Origin: Methanoculleus caldifontis
Lineage (GTDB): Archaea; Halobacteriota; Methanomicrobia; Methanomicrobiales; Methanoculleaceae
NCBI RefSeq assembly: GCF_032842345.1
Contig: NZ_WBKO01000001.1
Location: 1,116,001-1,180,000 of the forward strand
Reading direction: 5' to 3'
DNA length: 64,000 nt
Made by a program: the position numbers and the translations under genes. Below are positions 8,343-17,128 of the stretch, piece by piece; the first letter of the stretch is position 1, and every line of letters begins with the position of its first letter. Under the pieces are notes generated by a model. The model saw nothing but the letters and a program-made list of their open reading frames with translations, had not been told where the DNA came from and made no database searches.

Positions 8343-9185
8343 ATGAAATCTTTACCATATCCCTGGATCATCGCTGCCGTGGCGGTGCTGGTCGCCGCCG
8401 TCGCCGGGTTTGCGGCGCTGAACCCGCCTGCGGCCGCAGCACCCCCGGACGGGAGCGGCGCCGATGCATCGGCAGCGCTGATCCGCCTGCAGTCCGATAT
8501 CACCGTGGCGCTCGAGACCCTTGATGGCAGCCTGGCGTACGCGGCGTCCGACCTCGGGAAGACGGGTCTCACCGACGATGCCGCCCGCGCCATCCTCCTC
8601 AACCTGAGTGAAACCGATCCTGCGATCGTCGATTGCGTCGTCGCCGATGCAGACGGCAGGATCGTCGCCGCCGAGCCGGCGGCCTACCACGAGGCCGAGG
8701 GCGCGGATATCCGGGGCCAGGCCCATGTCCGGCACATCCTCGCATCGAAGCGGCCGATCATGAGCGAGATGATCACGGTCGCGGAGGGGTTCCCGGCGGT
8801 GGTGATCGCCGCGCCTATCTTCACGAACGAGAGCCGGTTTGCCGGGTTCGCCGCAGCCGTCGTCCGTCCGGAAGTCCTGATCGGGAGCGTCGCCGGCCCG
8901 TTGACGAACGGCACCTCGCTTCAGGTGATGGTCATCCAGACAGACGGGCGGCTGCTCTACGACACGGACCAGACCCAGGTCGGGCGGATGACGCTCGAGG
9001 ACCCGCTGTATGCGGATTACCCGGACCTGCTGGCTACGGCCCGGCGGACCGCCGTCGAGCGCTACGGCACCGCGGCCTATGAGTTCCTGGCCGGCGGGGA
9101 GCGGGTGCAGAAGGAGATCGTCTGGACGACGGCCGGGCTCCACGGGACGGAGTGGCGCGTGGCGGTGATCCGGGCGGTGGAGTGA
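8343..9185 (+). CDS. Cache/PDC-type extracytoplasmic sensor domain protein
   Basis: A 280-residue protein with an N-terminal hydrophobic anchor or signal (about 8-28) followed by a single extracytoplasmic Cache-like fold. Recognisable pieces are VDCVVADADGRIVAAEP, the GADIRGQAHVRHIL turn, PAVVIAAPIF and LQVMVIQTDGRLLYDTD. Cache domains normally bind small ligands and feed a kinase, cyclase or chemoreceptor output domain, but this protein stops after the domain and has no C-terminal output module. A TATA-like CTTAAAT lies near 8301-8307. It may act as a ligand-binding lipoprotein-like sensor or partner of a separate kinase (inference). Confidence 0.75.
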   Translation: MKSLPYPWIIAAVAVLVAAVAGFAALNPPAAAAPPDGSGADASAALIRLQSDITVALETLDGSLAYAASDLGKTGLTDDAARAILLNLSETDPAIVDCVVADADGRIVAAEPAAYHEAEGADIRGQAHVRHILASKRPIMSEMITVAEGFPAVVIAAPIFTNESRFAGFAAAVVRPEVLIGSVAGPLTNGTSLQVMVIQTDGRLLYDTDQTQVGRMTLEDPLYADYPDLLATARRTAVERYGTAAYEFLAGGERVQKEIVWTTAGLHGTEWRVAVIRAVE

Positions 9186-9220
9186 GGGGAGAACTGTAGG
9201 GACGCCGGGTTCAGTTCCCT

Positions 9221-9571
9221 TCACCCTGTCCCCTCCTCCCACAGCCCCAGCCGGTTCCCCTCCGTGTCCTCAAAGACAGCAAAGTAGCCCCGCCCGGCCA
9301 CCGCCGTCTTCGGGACCACCACCGTTCCTCCGGCCCGCTCCACCCGGCCGACGTGCTCCTCGATCGAGGGGACGCCGACGAAGACCGTGATCGGCTCGCC
9401 GGGGTAAGCCTGCGGGAAGATCTCGCCGCCGATCCCTCCTGTTGTAAGCTCAAAGGCGCCGTCCATGCCCTGGAACGGCTCCACCGTCCAGGCAAAGACT
9501 TCCTCGTAAAACTCCCGCGCCCGGCCGGGATCGGCGGCCGGGACGTTGAACCAGACGATTGGCATCGGCAT
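9221..9571 (-). CDS. VOC (glyoxalase/bleomycin-resistance fold) protein
   Basis: A 116-residue protein with the two beta-alpha-beta-beta-beta modules of the vicinal-oxygen-chelate superfamily. It starts IVWFNVPAADPGRAREFYEEVF and has VGVPSIEEHVGRVERAGG and a C-terminal YFAVFEDTEGNRLGLWE, typical of the GLYI-like VOC group. The terminal Glu of GLWE fits a metal ligand position; other ligands are not certain. It is divergent from the aldo/keto reductase at 9651 with about 80 bases between. Substrate unknown. A second ATG two codons in (9565) could be the start. Confidence 0.85.
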   Translation of the reverse strand: MPMPIVWFNVPAADPGRAREFYEEVFAWTVEPFQGMDGAFELTTGGIGGEIFPQAYPGEPITVFVGVPSIEEHVGRVERAGGTVVVPKTAVAGRGYFAVFEDTEGNRLGLWEEGTG

Positions 9572-9650
9572 GTGCCCCCGGTGGGGCCCGCCGCGGATAA
9601 CCCTTTCCCCGTCTGAACCTTTTTATAACCCGGCGCGGATAGGGTGGCCC

Positions 9651-10499
9651 ATGGCGGGACTGGAGATGCGCCGGTTCGGAAAGACCGGACGGGAAGTTAC
9701 GTGCGTCGGACTCGGCGGCGAGGGGGTCCTCAGGACGTACGGGCGGCACGCGGAGGCGAATGCCGTCATCACCGAGGCTCTCAACCAGGGGATCACCTAC
9801 TTCGACTCGGCGAAGGCCTACGCCGGGAGCGAGGACTACTACGGCGAGGTCTGGGTGCCCCATCCCGATCTCCGGGCGCCTGTATTCCAGGCCAGCAAGT
9901 CGGCGAGCCGGAGCCACGAGGGCGCCGAGACGGATCTCATGGAGACGCTCCGGCGGATGGGGATCGAGACCCTCGACCTCTGGCAGATCCACGACGTCCG
10001 GACGTTTGCCGATATCCGGGATATCGAGGGGGAGGGCGGCGCCCTTGCGGCCTTCGTCGAGGCGAAGGAGATGGGCATCGTCCGGAGCATCGGGGTGACC
10101 GGGCACCACGACCCCGACGTCCTCTCCCACGCGGTCGAGACCTGGCCGGTCGACGCCGTGATGATGCCCGTAAACCCCGTGGAGGGGGGACCGGGCGGGT
10201 TCCTCCATACGACGCTCGACATTGCGAGGGAGCAGGGGATCGCGGTCATCGGGATGAAGGTCCTCGGCGGGTCGAACTACATCACCCCCGATGCCGGCGT
10301 GACGCCGGAGACCCTCGTCCGCTACGCCCTCGCTCAGGAGATCTCCGTCGCGATCGTCGGCTGCTCGACGCCCGCCGAGGTGCAAGCGCTCGCCGCCGCC
10401 GGGCGGAGCGGGCCGCTCTCCGACGACGAAGCGGCGGCGCTCGTCGAGGCCTTCCGCCCCTACGTCCGCGAGCTCGCCTACTACCGGGGCCCCCGGTAA
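9651..10499 (+). CDS. Aldo/keto reductase
   Basis: NADPH-type aldo/keto reductase of 282 residues with the TIM-barrel signature. The catalytic tetrad can be read as Asp in YFDSAKAY, Tyr in the same element, Lys in FQASKSASR and His in LWQIHDV. The phosphate-binding end (VAIVGCSTPAEVQ) is at the C terminus. The ATG at 9651 follows TTTTATAACC at 9620-9629, the expected TATA distance, so the longer frame from 9546, which would overlap the divergent VOC gene, is rejected. Physiological substrate unknown. Confidence 0.88.
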   Translation: MAGLEMRRFGKTGREVTCVGLGGEGVLRTYGRHAEANAVITEALNQGITYFDSAKAYAGSEDYYGEVWVPHPDLRAPVFQASKSASRSHEGAETDLMETLRRMGIETLDLWQIHDVRTFADIRDIEGEGGALAAFVEAKEMGIVRSIGVTGHHDPDVLSHAVETWPVDAVMMPVNPVEGGPGGFLHTTLDIAREQGIAVIGMKVLGGSNYITPDAGVTPETLVRYALAQEISVAIVGCSTPAEVQALAAAGRSGPLSDDEAAALVEAFRPYVRELAYYRGPR

Positions 10500-10540
10500 C
10501 CCATATATCCTGACGGGGCCAACCTGCGGAGGAAAGGCGC

Positions 10541-11743
10541 GTGCCGCAGGAACCCGTCATGACACTCAGACTCCCGGATCGATCCCGTATCGCCGCATCG
10601 CCGGACGCAGTCCTCGCCCTGGTCGTGCTCGTCATCTTCATGGATATGATGATCTACGGCCTCCTCATCCCGGTCTTTCCGGAGTACGCCCCCCGGCTCG
10701 GGGTGGACGAATCGGTCATCGGAGTGATATTCGGGGTCTACGCTGCGATGCTTCTTCTCTTCTCCATCCCGATGGGCCTCCTCTCCGACCGGGTGGGGCG
10801 CCGGCCGCTCATCGCCGCCGGGATGCTCCTCCTCGCTCTCGCGACGGCGCTCTTCGGGTTCTCGACCACGGTCGAGCACCTGATCGCCGCCCGGATGGTC
10901 CAGGGGATATCGGCCGCGGCCACCTGGTCCGTGGGGCTCGCCCTCCTCGCCGAGACATGCGAGCCTGAGAGGCTCGGGGAGAGGATGGGGATCGCCCTCT
11001 CGGCGGTCGGGCTCGGGACCGTCGTCGGGCCGGTCATCGGCGGCCTCCTCTTTGAATACCTCGGCTACACCGCGACCTTCGTCCTCCCGGCGGTGCTGGT
11101 GGCCGCGGTCGGCCTTGCGGTCCTCGCCGTCCCCGTGCGCATCTGCAGGCAGGAGCGAGCGAAGATGCTGCCGGGGGGAAGCCTCCTCCCCCTCGCCGCC
11201 TGCGCCGTCGCGGTCGTCGCGGTCGCCGGGACTTACGGCGTCGTGGATCCCTACCTGCCGGTCCACCTCCACGCCGCCTTCTCGGCATCCCCGGCGACGA
11301 TCGGGCTCGTCTTCGCGGTGCTCGCCCTCGCCGCCATCATCGCCCACCCCGCTGCAGGGCGGATCTACGACCGGCGCGGGGGGAGCCGCTACCTCATCGG
11401 CGGCGGGCTCCTCCTCTCGGCTCTCGCGATCGCCGCCGCCATGCAGGCCCCCACCCTCGCCCTCGCTACCGCTGCTGTCTTCGTGCTGGGGGTCGCGCTC
11501 TCCTGCGCCCTGATCCCGGTGATGCCGATCCTCGCCGGGCTCTACCGGGGCCGGGGCTCGCAGGGGGCAGCATACGGTCTCTACAACACCTTCTACTCCC
11601 TGGGCCTTGCGGCCGGGCCGTTCGCGGTCGCCGCTCTCTCCGGCCGGTGGCCGCTGTCGGCAATATTCCTGTTGCAGGCCGGAGCCCTCGCGGTCGTGGG
11701 GCTTCTCGGCTGGCTTGCCGTCGGGAGGCTTGGCTGGCGGTGA
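10541..11743 (+). CDS. MFS transporter (DHA1-like)
   Basis: Twelve-helix major facilitator superfamily exporter, 400 residues. Loop 2-3 has the signature GLLSDRVGRRPL (near residue 80), and helix 5 carries the antiporter-type GLGTVVGPVIGGLLFE motif C, which points to a drug/H+ antiporter. The GTG at 10541 is preceded by GCGGAGGAAAGG with good spacing and by a TATA-like CATATATCC at 10502, so GTG is preferred over the ATG at 10559. Substrate unknown. Confidence 0.88.
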   Translation: MPQEPVMTLRLPDRSRIAASPDAVLALVVLVIFMDMMIYGLLIPVFPEYAPRLGVDESVIGVIFGVYAAMLLLFSIPMGLLSDRVGRRPLIAAGMLLLALATALFGFSTTVEHLIAARMVQGISAAATWSVGLALLAETCEPERLGERMGIALSAVGLGTVVGPVIGGLLFEYLGYTATFVLPAVLVAAVGLAVLAVPVRICRQERAKMLPGGSLLPLAACAVAVVAVAGTYGVVDPYLPVHLHAAFSASPATIGLVFAVLALAAIIAHPAAGRIYDRRGGSRYLIGGGLLLSALAIAAAMQAPTLALATAAVFVLGVALSCALIPVMPILAGLYRGRGSQGAAYGLYNTFYSLGLAAGPFAVAALSGRWPLSAIFLLQAGALAVVGLLGWLAVGRLGWR

Positions 11744-11813
11744 GCCTGCGCTACCTTCTTCGTCCCCGCATGCGAATGGGTATTCCGTCTCCAAAAGTCA
11801 CACCAGGGATACC

Positions 11814-12962
11814 ATGTCAGACGAGTTCCTCCATCACCGCGCCCCCGAACTGCTGATCGCTCTCTTTGGCCTCATATTCATCGTTGCGGCCTCGGGGCTC
11901 GTCGGCGGTGAAGCGGGATCGTTCCTTGTCGCCGCACTGGACGTAGCGCTCTTTGTCATCCTTGCGATGCTCATCTACCTTGCCGCGAACCGGCATCCCG
12001 CGTTCCGGTGGGCCGCCATCCTCTGGCTCTTCGTCCTCGTCGGGGGGCTTGCCGCCGCCACGGCGGGCTTCGGGTTCATAGCGATCCTGCCCGCGGAGGT
12101 GTTCGAGGCCGGTGATCTCGACCCTGAGACGGTCGACCTTGGCCTGGTTGCCGAGACGGCTCTCCTCCTCCTCGGCGTCTTCATCGCGGGGGTGGCGAGC
12201 CTCATCGGGCTCTCCCGCCGGTTCAGGGTCTGGCTCTCAGGCTACCTCCCGTTCGACCCCGACTCGCTCCTCCATACGGCGGCGCTCGTGGTCATCCTGG
12301 CGATGATCCTCATCCCCCCCGTGCCGCTCCTGGTATCGGGGGGTCCGCCTTACCTCTCGCCGCAGTTCCTCGACCTCCTGACCGAGTCCGGCGACCTCCT
12401 CGCGGAGACGGTCACGCTGAACGCCTACACGCTCTTCTGGACCCTCGTCGGCTCGTTCCTCATCGCCGGGGCCTTCGTCCGGCGCACCCCCCGCGAGGCC
12501 CTGGAGCGTCTCGGCCTCGTCCGGCCGACGGTCAGGCAGGTCGTTCTTGCCGTTGCCGCGGCATTTGCGCTCGTCCTCGCCTTCCACTTCATCGACCAGT
12601 GGCTCGCGGCGCTCGTGGGGTTCCTTGGCCTGCCCGTCACCGATATGGAGGCCGTCAATCGGCTCTTTGCCGGAACGCTCACCCTGCCGGGGATCATCGT
12701 GGCCTCGATCGCGGCGGGTTTCGGCGAGGAGGTGAGCATCCGCGGCCTGCTCCAGCCCCGGTTCGGCATCCTCCTCCCGGCGCTCCTCTTCGCGTCGCTC
12801 CACGCGTTCCAATACAGCTGGGACGGCCTCATATCGGTCTTCCTTGCGGGGCTCGTCTTCGCCTACATCCGGCGGTACTCGAACACCACGACGTCTGCGA
12901 TCACGCACACGGTCTACGACCTGGTCCTCTTCTCGATGCTGATGGTCGGGATGCAGTGGTGA
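11814..12962 (+). CDS. CPBP family intramembrane glutamic endopeptidase
   Basis: CAAX-protease/bacteriocin-processing (CPBP, Abi) membrane protease, 382 residues with about eight to ten hydrophobic helices. The catalytic motif is GEEVSIRG, with E305, E306 and R310, followed by the SLHAFQYSW and THTVYD histidine motifs near the C terminus. The N-terminal half is an extra, poorly conserved membrane region. The start is ATG 11814 (MSDEFLHH). The longer frame from 11607 overlaps the MFS gene and has an Arg/Pro/Ser-rich non-family N terminus. Target proteins unknown. Confidence 0.88.
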   Translation: MSDEFLHHRAPELLIALFGLIFIVAASGLVGGEAGSFLVAALDVALFVILAMLIYLAANRHPAFRWAAILWLFVLVGGLAAATAGFGFIAILPAEVFEAGDLDPETVDLGLVAETALLLLGVFIAGVASLIGLSRRFRVWLSGYLPFDPDSLLHTAALVVILAMILIPPVPLLVSGGPPYLSPQFLDLLTESGDLLAETVTLNAYTLFWTLVGSFLIAGAFVRRTPREALERLGLVRPTVRQVVLAVAAAFALVLAFHFIDQWLAALVGFLGLPVTDMEAVNRLFAGTLTLPGIIVASIAAGFGEEVSIRGLLQPRFGILLPALLFASLHAFQYSWDGLISVFLAGLVFAYIRRYSNTTTSAITHTVYDLVLFSMLMVGMQW

Positions 12963-13033
12963 GTTCTCCGTGAACGGGTCGGTATTTCCGGTATACTTCC
13001 TGCCGGTGACCGACCTCTACACCGATCTGCTGC

Positions 13034-13690
13034 TCAATCTCCGATATGGCTCCCGTCGCAGAACGGCTTATTCGAGGATCTCCCGCACCGGCAGAGCGTA
13101 ACCCGGTTCCTGGCAGTGTAGGGTCTTCCGTCAGCGGACAGGACGGGGATCCCGCCGCGGACCCAGAGCGGCCCGTGTTCGCCCCTGGCCGGGTTCTCGA
13201 TCACGACGATGGATCTCTCAAGGACGGGCTCGATCGTCTCGCCGGTCCTGTGGTCGCGGAGGACGAGCCGGCCGGAAGGACAGTTGCACGCTTCATCGAT
13301 CGCCGTCTTCCGGGCGTCCGGGATATCGGACCGTTGTGTGAGGTTCCAGATCCCACCGGCCCGCAGGCAGAACCGTGCGTGCACGCAGAGTTCTTTGTAA
13401 TCGGTCAGTTCCAGCTCCGGTCCTCTGATGACGGCCGGGTCGAGGAGGTACGGCTCGTCCCCGGCTGTCTCGGTGCCGTCGAAGCGGATCGCCGCATGCG
13501 TCCCGTCACAGAAGGGCCTGTCCTTTGACCGCCCACAGCGGCATAAGGCATACCGCTCCTGCAGAGGATACTCCCGCACCTTCTGCCATCCGTGGCAGTT
13601 GCCCTCGTCGTCGTGGGAGATCTCCATCACCATGAGCGGGACGCCCCCGGTCACGATGTATGGGCCGTTTTTGCTCACCTGGATCTTCAT
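13034..13690 (-). CDS. Iron-sulfur protein with two CDGSH-type domains
   Basis: A 218-residue protein with two zinc-finger-like [2Fe-2S] CDGSH motifs, CRCGRSKDRPFCDGTH near residue 50-65 and CRCGRSSNKPFCDGSH near the C terminus. Both have the 3-Cys/1-His ligand set (CxC, then C and H). Between them is a segment like the divergent 4Fe-4S mono-cluster domain (ELCVHARFC ... ACNCPSGRL). This architecture occurs in bacterial and archaeal redox proteins of unknown role. It could bind one cluster per CDGSH motif plus a third cluster. Its promoter lies in the 344-base gap to the right. Confidence 0.9.
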   Translation of the reverse strand: MKIQVSKNGPYIVTGGVPLMVMEISHDDEGNCHGWQKVREYPLQERYALCRCGRSKDRPFCDGTHAAIRFDGTETAGDEPYLLDPAVIRGPELELTDYKELCVHARFCLRAGGIWNLTQRSDIPDARKTAIDEACNCPSGRLVLRDHRTGETIEPVLERSIVVIENPARGEHGPLWVRGGIPVLSADGRPYTARNRVTLCRCGRSSNKPFCDGSHIGD

Positions 13691-14034
13691 GGCATCTTCT
13701 CCTGCGCTTTTTGCGGTGGATCACTCTTCTTCTCTGTATGAAAGAGATGGTGGCTGTTTTCGGTACTCATGGACACGGGATGGTAGCGTCATGCCTCACG
13801 TCGCTCACCAGATAAAATAGCATGGGTCCGGGGTTGCAACTCTATCTGCTGCGGGGTCCCGGCAGGCCCGTCCACCATCCGGAGTCTGTCTGCATGGCGG
13901 ATGGTGCACGGAGCGGTCGCACCGCTCGTTTGAGAGATGAAGCAACGATCTTTCAGTCCGACGATCGGACGCGCGATAAAACACCGGAGCGACGGGACGT
14001 AACCGATAAAAGGACCGGAACTTGTTTTCAAAAA
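13691..14034. other. Intergenic gap with inverted repeats
   Basis: No coding sequence is supported. It contains the promoter region of the CDGSH gene and, downstream of tRNA-Ser, two short perfect hairpins: GAGCGGT-CGC-ACCGCTC at 13911-13927 and GTCCGA-CGA-TCGGAC at 13956-13970. Short open frames here have no supporting features. Confidence 0.5.
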
Positions 14035-14121
14035 CGCTGAGGGGGAGATTTGAACTCCCGAGGGGCTCAACGCCCCACGGGCTTTCCAGGCCCGCGCCCT
14101 ACCGGTCTAGACTACCTCAGC
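14035..14121 (-). tRNA. tRNA-Ser (anticodon GGA)
   Basis: Read on the minus strand, a class II tRNA of about 87 bases with a perfect seven-pair acceptor stem (GCTGAGG/CCTCAGC), discriminator G, anticodon stem CGGGC/GCCCG with loop CTGGAAA (anticodon GGA, codon UCC), a long variable arm (GGGGCGTTGAGCCCC) and the T arm with GTTCAAATC. No CCA is encoded and no intron is seen. The long arm and G73 fit serine. Confidence 0.95.
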
Positions 14122-14195
14122 ACAGAATGTGCATCATTAGTTGGCGGCATATTCTATTAATAATATCCCCCGGCATGGGGCCGGGGCACACGCAT

Positions 14196-15101
14196 TTACG
14201 TCCCTGCGTGCGTCTTCCAGCCCCGGGGGTAGGTGCCGGGGCGCATCAGGACGGTGGTGGGGGCGACGACGAATCCGGGCTCCCCGGGCTTCAAGGCCGA
14301 CGAACTGACGAGCGCCTGGCCGAGACCCACGAGTTCGCCGCGCTGCGTCGTGATCGCGACTGTCTCGCCCTTCGCAAACCCGCCAACCTTCTCCGTGACT
14401 CCCACCCCGGCCAGCACCGCGCCGTGGCAGACGGCGTCGACGGCGGTGTCGCGGATGACGACCTTCGGGAGATCGCCGACCGCGGTCTCCGGGGGGAGGA
14501 TCATCTGCCGGAGCGGGGCGGGATCGCCCTCTTCTGCCGCGGCAACGGCGTCGGCGAGTTCGTGGAGCGAGACCACGGTGCTCTCGTCGAACGCGCCCGA
14601 CCGTATCCGCCGGAGCTCCTGCATGTGGCCGCAGACGCCGAGGGCGTAACCCATGTGGACGCAGAGCGTCCGGATGTAGGTTCCGGCGTCGCATCTGACC
14701 CGGAAGAGGACGAGTCTCTCCTGTAGATCCAGGATCTCGATCTCCTGGATCTTCCGGATGCGGAGGTTCCGCTTCACGGCGCTCTTCTTCGGCGGCCGCT
14801 GGTAGATCCGGCCGGTGAACTCCGCCGCCACCCGGTCCACGTCCTCGCGGGATACGTCGCCGTGGAGCCTCATCAGGCAGACGTACTCCTTGTTGTGCGA
14901 GAGGAGGACCGGGGCGAGCCTGACGGCTCCGCCGAACATGACGATGAGCACTCCTGATACCTGCGGGTCGAGTGTCCCGGCATGGCCCACCCGCCGGCCG
15001 AGGAGATCCCCGGCCCACGCGGTCACCTGGTGGCTGCTCGGCCCCCGGGGCTTGTCGATGACGACGATCCCCGAATCGGGGATGGAGAAGTCTTCGGTCA
15101 T
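14196..15101 (-). CDS. cbf5: tRNA/rRNA pseudouridine synthase Cbf5 (TruB family)
   Basis: Catalytic subunit of archaeal H/ACA RNPs, isomerising uridine to pseudouridine in rRNA and able to act on tRNA U55. The 301-residue protein contains the catalytic motif HAGTLDPQVSG with Asp45, the KEYVCLMRLHGD and AGTYIRTLCVHMG motifs, and a C-terminal PUA domain (about 215-290, DLPKVVIRDTAVDAVCHGA onwards). It overlaps the upstream hemD by 4 bases. In many archaea cbf5 follows cmk in the ribosomal cluster; here it sits some 45 kb away from that cluster. Confidence 0.93.
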   Translation of the reverse strand: MTEDFSIPDSGIVVIDKPRGPSSHQVTAWAGDLLGRRVGHAGTLDPQVSGVLIVMFGGAVRLAPVLLSHNKEYVCLMRLHGDVSREDVDRVAAEFTGRIYQRPPKKSAVKRNLRIRKIQEIEILDLQERLVLFRVRCDAGTYIRTLCVHMGYALGVCGHMQELRRIRSGAFDESTVVSLHELADAVAAAEEGDPAPLRQMILPPETAVGDLPKVVIRDTAVDAVCHGAVLAGVGVTEKVGGFAKGETVAITTQRGELVGLGQALVSSSALKPGEPGFVVAPTTVLMRPGTYPRGWKTHAGT

Positions 15102-15781
15102 GGTCTCACCTGCCCGTGGCGCTTCAAGGCCTCAAGCGTTCCTGCGAGCGACCCGTCTCCGACGACCGCCGGGGGGTGTCCCCCGGCCCGCATGGCATCC
15201 GCGGTGATCTCCCCGATGGCGACGAGGAGGAGACCGTCGCGGGGCCGCCACCGGGCCTCCCGGTAGGACATGGCGCTCGTGAAGAGGACGGCGTCGGCGT
15301 CGTCGAGGGCGAGTTCGGTCCCCGTGGGAGTGAGGGCGTAGATCCGCTCCTCCCGGACCACGCCCCCCGCTCCGGCGATGGCGTCGAGGAGAGCCGGGTT
15401 CGGGACGTCCGCCCGCGGGATCCCGATAGTCCTCCCTCTGAGCCAGTCGCCGAGGTAGGGGACGAAGTCGCGGGAGTAGAACGAGGGGAGGACCTCCGCC
15501 TCGATCCCCGCCTCCCCGAGAACCTCGGCGGTCTTCGGACCGATCGCGACAACCCGGGGCCACCGCTCAAGCCTCGGCCCGACGATCGCCGCCGGGAGGG
15601 CGCTTGAGAAGAAGAGGCAGTCGAACTCGCCGCGGTGGACGGCCTCGACGAACGCGGCGACCTTCTCCATCCGCACCTCCGACCTGAGCGGCGATACCGT
15701 GTAGCAGTCGTGGCCGTAAGAGGCGCAGAGGCTACGGTCTCCCGCCGCCTTGTCTTCGAGCCGGGTGATGGCGATCTTCAT
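15098..15781 (-). CDS. hemD: Uroporphyrinogen-III synthase
   Basis: Cyclises hydroxymethylbilane to uroporphyrinogen III, the shared precursor of corrinoids, F430 and sirohaem. The family is poorly conserved, but the 227-residue two-domain pattern is visible: MKIAITR at the start, LFFSSALPAAI near residue 70, VVAIGPKTAEVLGEAG, and ADAVLFTSAMSYREA in the second half ending with IGEITADAMRAGG. ATG 15781 is chosen because MKIAITR is family-like; an upstream ATG at 15826 would add a non-conserved tail. The stop overlaps cbf5 by 4 bases, so the two are likely cotranscribed. Confidence 0.86.
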   Translation of the reverse strand: MKIAITRLEDKAAGDRSLCASYGHDCYTVSPLRSEVRMEKVAAFVEAVHRGEFDCLFFSSALPAAIVGPRLERWPRVVAIGPKTAEVLGEAGIEAEVLPSFYSRDFVPYLGDWLRGRTIGIPRADVPNPALLDAIAGAGGVVREERIYALTPTGTELALDDADAVLFTSAMSYREARWRPRDGLLLVAIGEITADAMRAGGHPPAVVGDGSLAGTLEALKRHGQVRP

Positions 15782-15869
15782 TCCAAGAACCTTCGCCCCG
15801 GTGGAATATGACTGTATCGGCGGCACGATTCGGTTGGTTTATCCCCGGCGGCTCCCACCGCTAACTGAC

Positions 15870-17081
15870 GTGCTCGCGAGTATCGTGCTCGGCGCCGCTG
15901 TCGGTATCGGCTGCGGCGTCGTGAGCGGCCTCATCCCCGGCATCCACGCAAACACCGTGGCAGGCCTCCTCCTCTCGCTCCAGGCTATCCTGCTCGCCTG
16001 GTTCGACCCGGTGGTCATCGCCTCGGCCATGTTTGCCACCCTCGTTACGCACACGTTCCTCGACTGCGTCCCGAGCACGTTCCTCGGCATCCCCGACGCC
16101 GACACCTCGCTTGCGGTCCTCCCCGCGCACACTCTCTGCCTCGAAGGCCGGGGGGAGGAGGCCGTCAGGATATCGGCGCTCGGGAGCGCCGCCGGGGTCG
16201 CCCTCTCCCTCCCGCTCGCGGCGGCGTTCATCCTGGCCCTCCCGGCTCTCCAGTCGGCTATCGACTGGGGGATCGGCCTCGTCATCCTCGCGGTGGCCGG
16301 CTACCTCATCGTCGTCTCCGAGTCGCCGGGGTGGGCGCTCGCGGTCTTTGCGGTATCCGGGATCCTCGGCCTCTTCTCTCTCGGCTACGCCTTCCTCGCC
16401 TGGCCGGCGGCCGGTGAGTCGGGGGTGCTGATGCCCCTCCTCTCCGGGCTCTTCGGGATCGCGGTCCTCCTCAAAGCGTCGCACGGGGCCATGCCCGCAC
16501 AGGACTTCGCGGGGCTCGACCTCCCCCGGAGCGCTCTCCGGCGCGGCTCCCTCCTCGGCTCGGCCGCCGGCGCCCTGGTCGGCTGGCTCCCCGGCCTCTC
16601 GAACGCCACGGCAAACGCCCTCCTAACCTCGGTCGTCGGCTACGACTCGAACCCCCGGGAATACATCCTCGCGACCAGCGCCGCGAACACCGTCAATGCC
16701 TTTCTCGGGCTTGCGGCATTCTATGCCATAGCACGGACGCGGAACGGGGTGATGGCGGCGATCGCCGCGTTCGAGGAGATGCCGCCGGCCACCGCCGTCC
16801 TCCTTGCCGGTGCGATAGCCGCGGTCGGTGCCTACCTCCTGACCGTCCTCCTCTCGCGGGCGGCCTGGCGGTTCTCGGGCATCGACATCAAGGGCCTCAA
16901 CTATGCCGTCATCGCATTCGTCGTCCTCCTCTCCCTCCTCCTCTGCGGCCCGTTCGGGGGGCTCGTCCTCATCCTCGCGACGGCGGTCGGCTACGTTCCG
17001 TCGCTCGTCAACATCCGCCGGGTCTACTGCATGGGGGCGATCATGGTCCCGGTGATGGCCTACTCCTTCGGCCTTGCCTGA
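15870..17081 (+). CDS. TctA-like (DUF112) integral membrane protein
   Basis: A 403-residue polytopic membrane protein of the archaeal group related to TctA of tripartite tricarboxylate transporters. It begins with ASIVLGAAVGIGCGVVSGLIPGIHANTVA and has the matching second-half motif GSLLGSAAGALVGWLPGLSNATANAL, the internal duplication expected for this family. No TctB or TctC gene is nearby. GTG 15870 is taken as start because it lies about 30 bases past a TATA-like GGTTTATCC at 15834 and gives a family-like N terminus. An earlier frame to 15750 overlaps hemD. Substrate unknown. Confidence 0.78.
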   Translation: MLASIVLGAAVGIGCGVVSGLIPGIHANTVAGLLLSLQAILLAWFDPVVIASAMFATLVTHTFLDCVPSTFLGIPDADTSLAVLPAHTLCLEGRGEEAVRISALGSAAGVALSLPLAAAFILALPALQSAIDWGIGLVILAVAGYLIVVSESPGWALAVFAVSGILGLFSLGYAFLAWPAAGESGVLMPLLSGLFGIAVLLKASHGAMPAQDFAGLDLPRSALRRGSLLGSAAGALVGWLPGLSNATANALLTSVVGYDSNPREYILATSAANTVNAFLGLAAFYAIARTRNGVMAAIAAFEEMPPATAVLLAGAIAAVGAYLLTVLLSRAAWRFSGIDIKGLNYAVIAFVVLLSLLLCGPFGGLVLILATAVGYVPSLVNIRRVYCMGAIMVPVMAYSFGLA

Positions 17082-17128
17082 CCTGCGTCCGCGGTTCTCT
17101 TATATCGGCAGAGCCCCAATACCGTACC

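Noticed and set aside
11607-11813. Upstream extension of the CPBP protease
   Set aside because: The added residues are Arg/Pro/Ser-rich, overlap the MFS gene and do not resemble a membrane protease N terminus.
14022-14726. Plus-strand frame over tRNA-Ser and the end of cbf5
   Set aside because: It crosses a tRNA and lies antisense to cbf5.
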